The position numbers and the translations under genes were made by a program. A stretch of DNA of 49,773 nucleotides, taken from JBCCGE01 sp039029455. Its GTDB lineage: Bacteria; Pseudomonadota; Gammaproteobacteria; Arenicellales; Poriferihabitantaceae. The notes under the pieces are model-generated. The model made no database searches. It was not told the DNA's origin and saw nothing but the letters and a program-made list of their open reading frames with translations. The DNA is taken from positions 1-49,773 of the forward strand of contig JBCCGE010000016.1 in NCBI GenBank assembly GCA_039029455.1. Direction: 5' to 3'. Numbering within the stretch: position 1 is the first letter of the stretch; each line of letters begins with the position of its first letter. Below, piece after piece: positions 44,039 through 49,773 of this stretch.

Positions 44039-46201
44039 TCAAGCCTGCGATTTGGCTTCCCGCCGCCGCGCATGCAGTACGCTTTCCGTATATCCGTTTG
44101 CCGTCTCCCGACCTTTGAAAACGAGATCAAGCGCCGCTTTGTAGGCGACCCCGTCGAAATCGGGAGCCATCGGTTGATAGCTAGGATCTTTACTGTTCTG
44201 GATATCAACAATGGACGCCATGCGCTGAAACGCCTGATGAATCTGCTCTTCGGTTACCAACCCGTGATGCAGCCAGTTGGCAATATGCTGACTCGAAATC
44301 CGTAACGTCGCACGGTCCTCCATCAATTCCGTATCGGAAATATCAGGCACCTTGGAACAACCCACTCCCTGATCAATCCAGCGAACCACGTACCCCAGAA
44401 TGCCCTGAACGTTGTTCTCCAGATCACTGTCGATTTCCTTGGCTGTGAGTTCTCGTCTATTTAACGTTGGAATCGTCAGAATGTCATTTAGATCAGCCCG
44501 CGCAACCTGAGCGATCTCTTCCTGGCAGGTTTGCACATTCACGTAGTGGTAGTGAAGCGAATGCAGCGTGGCTGCGATCGGCGACGGCACCCAGGCTGTA
44601 TTAGCGCCGGAGCGAGGATGGCCGATTTTCTGCTCGATCATAGCGGCCATATTATCCGGTGCAGCCCACATTCCCTTGCCAATTTGCGCCTTGCCCCGCA
44701 ATCCTGCAGCCAGTCCCACATCGACATTCCAGTCCTCATACGCCAACAACCACGGCGTCGACTTGATATCGTTCTTCGGTAATACCGGGCCTGCTTCCAT
44801 ACAGGTATGAATTTCATCACCTGTGCGATCAAGAAATCCGGTGTTGATAAAAACCAGACGATCTTTGGCCTGACGAATGCACTCCTTCAGATTTACAGTG
44901 GTTCGCCGCTCTTCGTCCATGATGCCGATTTTTACGGTATTGGCAGGCAGGCCCAGAATTTTTTCGACTTTGCCAAACATGGCGACCGCTTCCGCCACTT
45001 CCTGCGGTCCGTGCATCTTGGGTTTGACGACATAAACCGAACCCTTGCGGCTGTTTCGAATGCCATCGGTCTTCTGCAGATCGTGCATGGCGGCCATGAC
45101 GGTGACCATAGCGTCCAGGAAGGTTTCGGGAATGTCATTGCCGTCTTTTGTTACCGCATCGGTATACATATGCGGCCCTACATTTCGGACGAACATCAGA
45201 CATCGTCCATGCAGGGTCATGGGTTCTCCTTTTGGTGACAGAAAATCCAGATCCGAGTCCAGCACCCGCTCAATGGTCCTATCGCCTTTTTTAAGCGTCG
45301 TGCTGAGATCGCCTTTCATCAGGCCCGCCCAGTTGCGGTACACCCTGATCTTGTCTTCGGCATCGACAGCAGCAACCGAATCCTCGCAATCCATAATTGT
45401 CGTCACCGCAGACTCAACCACCACGTCGTAAATATTGGCGAGATCACCCTGACCGATGAAATACCCTTCACCGATCTTTATTTCGATATGCAGGTTGTGA
45501 TGTTTCAGCAAAATGCTGTCCGGGTTTTCAGGATCGCCCTTGTAGCCCGCAAATCGTCCGCGATGACCCAGTTCGGTCTTGCTGCCATCACCCATAATGA
45601 CCACCAGCTTGCCGTTTCGAACGACATACCTGACGGCATAACTGTGGCTGCCGACTGCAAGCGGAACCGCTTTGTCGAGAAATTCGCGAGCGTACTGGAT
45701 CACCTTCACACCGCGGACCGGGTTGTATTTCGATGTCTTCTTGCAGCCTTCCACTTCAAGGATGACGTCGGTGCCGTACAGTGCATCGTACAGGCTGTTC
45801 CAACGCGCGTTCGCAGCGTTCAGGGCGTAACGTGCGTTATCGACAGGTACGACAAGTTGCGGACCGGCTATGGTGGCAATTTCATCATCGACATTTTGCG
45901 TGCTGATCTGAAAATCCTCACCTTCTTCAACCAGATAACCAATGTCCTGAAGAAACGTCCGGTAGTCATCCATGGTGTAACTCGAACCGTGTTCCTTGTG
46001 CCATCGATCCAGTTTGATCTGAATGTCATCGCGCTTTTTCAATAGGTCGGCATTGCGACCGCCCATCTCAGTGACAATCGCAGCCAATCCATCCCAGAAC
46101 ATGTCGGCATCGAGACCGGTTCCCGGCATGATTTCATCGTTGATTACTGAAAAAAGGTCAGCATCAATGCTGAGACCGCTATGCTCGATTCTGTTTGACA
46201 T
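44039..46201 (-). CDS. glcB: Malate synthase G
   Basis: Condenses glyoxylate and acetyl-CoA to malate (EC 2.3.3.9), 720 residues, the normal length of isoform G. Family landmarks: TIMDCEDSVAAVDAEDK with the metal-binding acid pair, the long LHGRCLMFVRNVGP, VKPKMHGPQEV, IGIMDEERRTT and AAPDNMAAMIEQKIGHPRSGANTAWVPSP split over the C-terminal half. No glcDEF or glcC genes are adjacent. It can assimilate acetyl-CoA or glycolate-derived glyoxylate. ATG at 46201; a 15-bp palindrome lies 37 bp upstream. Confidence 0.95.
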   Translation of the reverse strand: MSNRIEHSGLSIDADLFSVINDEIMPGTGLDADMFWDGLAAIVTEMGGRNADLLKKRDDIQIKLDRWHKEHGSSYTMDDYRTFLQDIGYLVEEGEDFQISTQNVDDEIATIAGPQLVVPVDNARYALNAANARWNSLYDALYGTDVILEVEGCKKTSKYNPVRGVKVIQYAREFLDKAVPLAVGSHSYAVRYVVRNGKLVVIMGDGSKTELGHRGRFAGYKGDPENPDSILLKHHNLHIEIKIGEGYFIGQGDLANIYDVVVESAVTTIMDCEDSVAAVDAEDKIRVYRNWAGLMKGDLSTTLKKGDRTIERVLDSDLDFLSPKGEPMTLHGRCLMFVRNVGPHMYTDAVTKDGNDIPETFLDAMVTVMAAMHDLQKTDGIRNSRKGSVYVVKPKMHGPQEVAEAVAMFGKVEKILGLPANTVKIGIMDEERRTTVNLKECIRQAKDRLVFINTGFLDRTGDEIHTCMEAGPVLPKNDIKSTPWLLAYEDWNVDVGLAAGLRGKAQIGKGMWAAPDNMAAMIEQKIGHPRSGANTAWVPSPIAATLHSLHYHYVNVQTCQEEIAQVARADLNDILTIPTLNRRELTAKEIDSDLENNVQGILGYVVRWIDQGVGCSKVPDISDTELMEDRATLRISSQHIANWLHHGLVTEEQIHQAFQRMASIVDIQNSKDPSYQPMAPDFDGVAYKAALDLVFKGRETANGYTESVLHARRREAKSQA

Positions 46202-46237
46202 GGGAAGCTGATTAAGAAATGGATCTGAATTATTTAC

Positions 46238-46252
46238 ATTTCAAATTGAAAT
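46238..46252. promoter_or_regulatory. 15-bp palindrome upstream of glcB
   Basis: Perfect atttcaa and ttgaaat arms around one base, in the AT-rich region between divergent glcB and the secreted repeat protein gene. A plausible operator for either gene; the cognate regulator is not in the window. Confidence 0.4.
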
Positions 46253-46445
46253 ATAAAAACTATAAATAAAAGCTATAGAAAGTATAACAATTCCCTTATC
46301 AAAAATCGGACTGATAGTTTTCACGATGCAAAAATTCACCTTGTCATCATCAGACCGCTCAGACAAATCCGAACTTTCACGGTTAGTTACCTTTTTCATC
46401 TTCAATTTATTAAACTGTCGACAAAATTTAATAATGAAGTGAGGT

Positions 46446-48053
46446 GTGATGATGATTGCGCGTGTTTGTTCCCTAAGAAAAATCGTCATTTTGTTTGGTG
46501 CCCTCGCCGGTTTTGCAACCGGCACGGCCCAAGCAGTGACCATTTCCGGCAATCTGACATTCCACTCCTCCGTTACCGCAACCGCGGAAACAACTTTTTT
46601 TCTCAGTGTGAGAAATGGAACCAGCAATGCGCTGGTCGATTCCACCTTAATCAATGTGCCCGCAGGCAGTAATTCTTCAAACCTGTTTCCGTTCTCGTTT
46701 ACCGTAGATAACGCCGCCGATGAGGGTTGGAATATAGGATTTAGCTGCTCTCGGGGAGTGACACCAGAGGGTTGCGCTGATGTGGTTCTCTCCGGTTTCT
46801 ATTCCAATGACCCAACGGCCATTGGCACTACCCACTACAAATTTGCTTTGGAGGACACTCTCCCGACTTTCGTCGACTCGACGGGTTTGACTCTTACAGT
46901 ACTCCCGGGTCAGTTGATCACCGGTACCATCTCAACTCCTTCAGGCACAATGGCAGAAGGTGATACCCGGGTCTCGATGCAGGCCACTGGACTTAGTGGA
47001 CCGGGACTCGTTTTTACGCGAGATGTCACCATTCTGGATGACGAATCTCAGGCAACCTACCGACTAACGGTTCCGGACCCCGGCTCGTTTGCAGAAACAT
47101 TCCGGATTTCGTATCTGTGCAATACCCCCACTTTTCCGGAGTGTGCGCCCTATCTCACCAATGGCTACTTTGACGACGATGCCCCCAATAACACCACCGA
47201 ACTCATTGGCAATGGAGATATATTTACCGATGCATCGAACTACAACAATATCAACATGCGGATGCTGCCGGCAGAGACGATCTCCGGCAATGTCACCGTT
47301 GCCAGTGCGATTCCAGCTGGTGGACTCAGCGTGACCGTATCGGCGCGCGATACCGGGGTGAATGCTCTCGGAATCTTCGCCACCCAAATTTTTATTCCGG
47401 AGTTTGGAACCATCGACGATTATTCTATTCCGGTACCGGATGACGTCACAGCATCCTGGGTGATTCAATTCTCCTGCAATGAAGGGAACACACCGGCTGC
47501 CTGTTCTGAATATATCGACGTTAGCTTTTACAACTCTACGGCCACGAATAATCTGGTATTCACAGATGTTGAAGCGGAACCACTCGCTGGTGGCGTGACG
47601 TTATCCGACATCAATGTCTTCTTTGCCACCCCGCCAACGATAAGCGGCACTCTGGAACTCACTCAGGGTATAGCACCCGAGGGAGGTCTGGCTTTTGTCA
47701 TATCGGCAAAAGACCCCGTGAGTCTGAATTCACTGACCCAAACATTTGAGATCCCCGAAGGCGAAGCAGTCGGTACGTATCAGATTGCTGTTGAACCCGA
47801 CCCGGTCAAAAACTGGCGAATTTCATACGACTGTATCGAGGCACAAACGCCCCTATGCTCGGAGGTGACCGATAAGGGCTTTTATGATGCTATCTCAGGG
47901 GACACCATCGCCGATGAAAATGCTGCAGGTGCACTAAGCGGATCGACGAACCACACGGATATAGTGCTATCCGTTGTTAGCAGCTTACCGGACGTTACCG
48001 GTCTGTGTTTTCCGATTCCGGCTGCGGATGTTTATGCTGTGATCTGTATTTAA
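46446..48053 (+). CDS. Secreted protein of four Cys-paired repeats
   Basis: 535 residues, function not recognised. A signal peptide ends GTAQA. The mature protein consists of four repeats of about 120 residues beginning ISGNL (33), ITGTI (158), ISGNV (279) and ISGTL (399). Each has one Cys pair spaced by 7-8 residues: C101/C110, C225/C233, C344/C353 and C463/C471, followed by a GFYSND-like turn. The repeats look beta-rich and immunoglobulin-like. No sorting tail is obvious; the end has two Cys (C521, C534). GTG or the ATG at 46449 may start it; GAGG lies just before. Could be an adhesin or cell-surface scaffold; inference only. Confidence 0.7.
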   Translation: MMMIARVCSLRKIVILFGALAGFATGTAQAVTISGNLTFHSSVTATAETTFFLSVRNGTSNALVDSTLINVPAGSNSSNLFPFSFTVDNAADEGWNIGFSCSRGVTPEGCADVVLSGFYSNDPTAIGTTHYKFALEDTLPTFVDSTGLTLTVLPGQLITGTISTPSGTMAEGDTRVSMQATGLSGPGLVFTRDVTILDDESQATYRLTVPDPGSFAETFRISYLCNTPTFPECAPYLTNGYFDDDAPNNTTELIGNGDIFTDASNYNNINMRMLPAETISGNVTVASAIPAGGLSVTVSARDTGVNALGIFATQIFIPEFGTIDDYSIPVPDDVTASWVIQFSCNEGNTPAACSEYIDVSFYNSTATNNLVFTDVEAEPLAGGVTLSDINVFFATPPTISGTLELTQGIAPEGGLAFVISAKDPVSLNSLTQTFEIPEGEAVGTYQIAVEPDPVKNWRISYDCIEAQTPLCSEVTDKGFYDAISGDTIADENAAGALSGSTNHTDIVLSVVSSLPDVTGLCFPIPAADVYAVICI

Positions 48054-48106
48054 TCAAATTTCGGATAGAAGGTAAAACGCGCGCCTGTTGGATTACTCAG
48101 TCTCGT

Positions 48107-49282
48107 TCAGGCGGAGAGGAAACGCGTTGCCTCTTCAAGTCCTTTGACCGTCAAAGGATACATCTTGTCGTTAACCAGATGTCGGGTCATTTGAATCGAA
48201 TGGGTGTAGTCCCAGTAGTCGGCCTTCACCGGGTTAATCCACGCCACTTTTTCAAACGACTTCATCAATCGCTGCATCCAGACTTCTCCGGACTCCGGGT
48301 TGTTGTGCTCAACGCTGCCTCCGGGATAGGCAATTTCCCACGGTGACATTGAGGCGTCACCGACAAATATCACCTTGTAGTCCGAGCCGTATCGATTGAG
48401 CACATCGAAGGTGGATATTTTTTCGTTGTATCGCCGCACATTGTCTTTCCAGACCGATTCATAAAGAAAATTGTGGAAGTAAAAGTATTCAAGATGCTTG
48501 AACTCGGTTCGCGCCGCCGAAAACAATTCTTCGCAGACACGTACATAGGGATCCATCGACCCGCCGACGTCAAAAAACAGCAGCACCTTAACTGCATTAT
48601 GACGCTCCGGCACCATCTTGATATCAAGCAAACCGGCGTTTCGTGCCGTACTGGTGATGGTGTCATCCAGATCAAGTTCATCCGCTGCACCCTGGCGGGC
48701 AAACTTCCGTAGTCGCCGCAGGGCAATTTTCAGATTCCGGGTTCCAAGCTCAACGGAATCATCGAGATTTTTGTACTGCCGCTTTTCCCAATCTTTGACG
48801 GCCCGACCGTGGCGTCCGGGACCGCCGATGCGTATACCCGCCGGGTTGTACCCGCCGTGTCCAAAAGGTGAGGTACCTCCGGTGCCAATCCATTTGTTGC
48901 CACCCTGATGACGTTTCTGCTGTTCCTCCAGTCGCTTGCGAAACTGTTCAATCAACTCATCCAGACTACCAAGACTCTCAATTTTTTCTTTGTCTTCGTC
49001 GCTGAGTTGCTTGAGAAACTCTTCGCGCAGCCAGTCCTCAGGAATCAGGGCTTCGACCAGTCCCTCGATGGATTCCAGCCCTTCGTAAAACGCGGCAAAC
49101 CCCTGATCAAACTTGTCGTAGTGTTTTTCATCTTTAACCAGCGTGGTGCGCGCCAAATGATAAAAATCATTCTGATCCGCAAACACCAGATTGGATTCGA
49201 GGGCACTCAACAGATCAAGGTGCTCGCGAATAGTGACCGGAACCCCGTGCGACTTTAAGGTGTAGAACAGGTTGGTAAGCAT
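48107..49282 (-). CDS. VWA-domain CoxE-family protein
   Basis: 391 residues, cytoplasmic. An alpha-helical N-terminal half (with the acidic and basic SDEDKEKIESLGSLDE region) is followed by a Gly-rich linker (GTGGTSPFGHGGYNP near residue 155) and a von Willebrand A domain with the MIDAS-like DVGGS in FFDVGGSMDPY. It is the usual partner of a MoxR AAA ATPase, whose gene ends 23 bp upstream on the same strand. Such pairs act as chaperones in metal-cofactor insertion or complex assembly; the client here is unknown. Confidence 0.9.
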   Translation of the reverse strand: MLTNLFYTLKSHGVPVTIREHLDLLSALESNLVFADQNDFYHLARTTLVKDEKHYDKFDQGFAAFYEGLESIEGLVEALIPEDWLREEFLKQLSDEDKEKIESLGSLDELIEQFRKRLEEQQKRHQGGNKWIGTGGTSPFGHGGYNPAGIRIGGPGRHGRAVKDWEKRQYKNLDDSVELGTRNLKIALRRLRKFARQGAADELDLDDTITSTARNAGLLDIKMVPERHNAVKVLLFFDVGGSMDPYVRVCEELFSAARTEFKHLEYFYFHNFLYESVWKDNVRRYNEKISTFDVLNRYGSDYKVIFVGDASMSPWEIAYPGGSVEHNNPESGEVWMQRLMKSFEKVAWINPVKADYWDYTHSIQMTRHLVNDKMYPLTVKGLEEATRFLSA

Positions 49283-49305
49283 TGTCCGCTTGTCCTGACT
49301 CCGCT

Positions 49306-49773
49306 CTAGCTCCGACTCTGCCGACGGTGCATAAACGCCAGCCGCTCCAGCAACTGCACATCCTGTTCATTCTTTACCAAAGCACCATACAGGGGCGGAA
49401 TGGCATTTGAAGGATCCCGATCCCGCAGGATTTCATCAGGAATATCATCGGACATCAACAATTTCAGCCAGTCAATGAGCTCACTGGTTGATGGTCTTTT
49501 TTTGAGCCCCGGGACATCACGAAGTTCGAAAAAAACTTCCAGTGCTTCATCCACCAGTGTTTTTCCAATATCAGGGTAATGCACCGCTACAATCCGCTGC
49601 ATCGTCTCGCGATCCGGGAAGTTGATGAAGTGGAAGAAACAACGACGCAGAAACGCATCCGGCAGTTCCTTTTCATTATTGCTGGTGATAATAATTATCG
49701 GCCGGTGTCTCGCCTGGATACGCTCACCGGTTTCGTAAACATGAAACTCCATTTTGTCGAGTTCGAGCAGCAG
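49306..49773 (-). CDS. MoxR-family AAA ATPase (partial, 3' part only)
   Basis: Only the C-terminal part is in the window; the frame is still open at the right edge. Visible are the end of the Walker B helix region (LLLELDKMEF), the sensor 1-type strand IIITSNNEKELPDAFLRRCFF with Arg fingers, and the lid domain to the end. It drives the neighbouring VWA protein. The N-terminus with Walker A lies beyond base 49773. Confidence 0.9.
   Translation of the reverse strand: MLLELDKMEFHVYETGERIQARHRPIIIITSNNEKELPDAFLRRCFFHFINFPDRETMQRIVAVHYPDIGKTLVDEALEVFFELRDVPGLKKRPSTSELIDWLKLLMSDDIPDEILRDRDPSNAIPPLYGALVKNEQDVQLLERLAFMHRRQSRS

Noticed and set aside
46241..46654. Minus-strand ORF over the glcB/repeat-protein gap
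   Set aside because: It runs across an AT-rich promoter region and the signal peptide of the secreted repeat protein; composition is not coding-like.
1..49773. tRNA, rRNA, IS elements, prophage
   Set aside because: No cloverleaf-type tRNA, rRNA-like stretch, transposase or integrase was seen on either strand by reading; a covariance-model scan would be decisive for small RNAs.

Overview
The window looks like a chromosomal segment of a marine, heterotrophic gammaproteobacterium. That placement rests on the gene complement (sulfonate and D-amino-acid catabolism, a chitin/cellulose-active LPMO, a sulfatase, malate synthase G, a Liv-type transporter) and on Gram-negative export signals. I cannot name a genus. 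I see no rRNA, tRNA, CRISPR array, prophage or insertion sequence.

Layout. (1) 0-5.5 kb: HutC/GntR regulator, alanine dehydrogenase, YciI-like protein, sulfoacetaldehyde acetyltransferase (xsc) and phosphotransacetylase (pta). This is the lower half of a taurine/sulfonate pathway ending in acetyl-CoA and sulfite. An 11-bp-arm inverted repeat precedes xsc, and an intrinsic terminator sits between xsc and pta. (2) 6.2-8.35 kb: a dgcA-dgcN pair, predicted to convert D-glutamate to N-acetyl-L-glutamate. (3) 8.4-18.2 kb: an accessory island with two paralogous AlkP-type phosphohydrolases around two tandem exported proteins, a two-headed GT2 glycosyltransferase with a TPR-like middle, a P450 and an EamA exporter, then a split exported protein. 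(4) 18.3-22.1 kb: MAPEG protein, aldo/keto reductase, ATP-grasp ligase, secreted PHB-depolymerase-like esterase. (5) 22.4-27.7 kb: complete livGFHMK ABC transporter operon, closed by a strong terminator. (6) 28-34.6 kb: AA10 LPMO, rhodanese, an AAC(3)-I-like acetyltransferase interrupted by an amber codon, sulfatase, SDR, AraC regulator, periplasmic binding protein, DksA-like zinc finger. (7) 34.7-38.9 kb: a VTC-DUF4956-CotH operon, then a GFA protein overlapping a frameshifted phospholipase-A2-like gene. (8) 39.4-44 kb: two more tandem exported proteins and a large permease/FG-GAP/UnbV fusion. (9) 44-49.8 kb: malate synthase G, a secreted protein of four Cys-paired repeats, and a VWA/MoxR pair cut by the window end.

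The most distinctive signal is a dispersed family of six exported proteins (starts near 6081-, 10791-, 11809-, 17660+, 39407+, 40070+). They share a twin-arginine leader ending in W-x-[KA]-P...LP[AV]HA-x-[TS] and then carry different C-terminal domains. They are tandemly duplicated twice and sit beside modifying-type enzymes (region 3) and a Cys-motif permease fusion (region 8). I cannot name the family; it is the best candidate here for an undescribed export or surface-display system.
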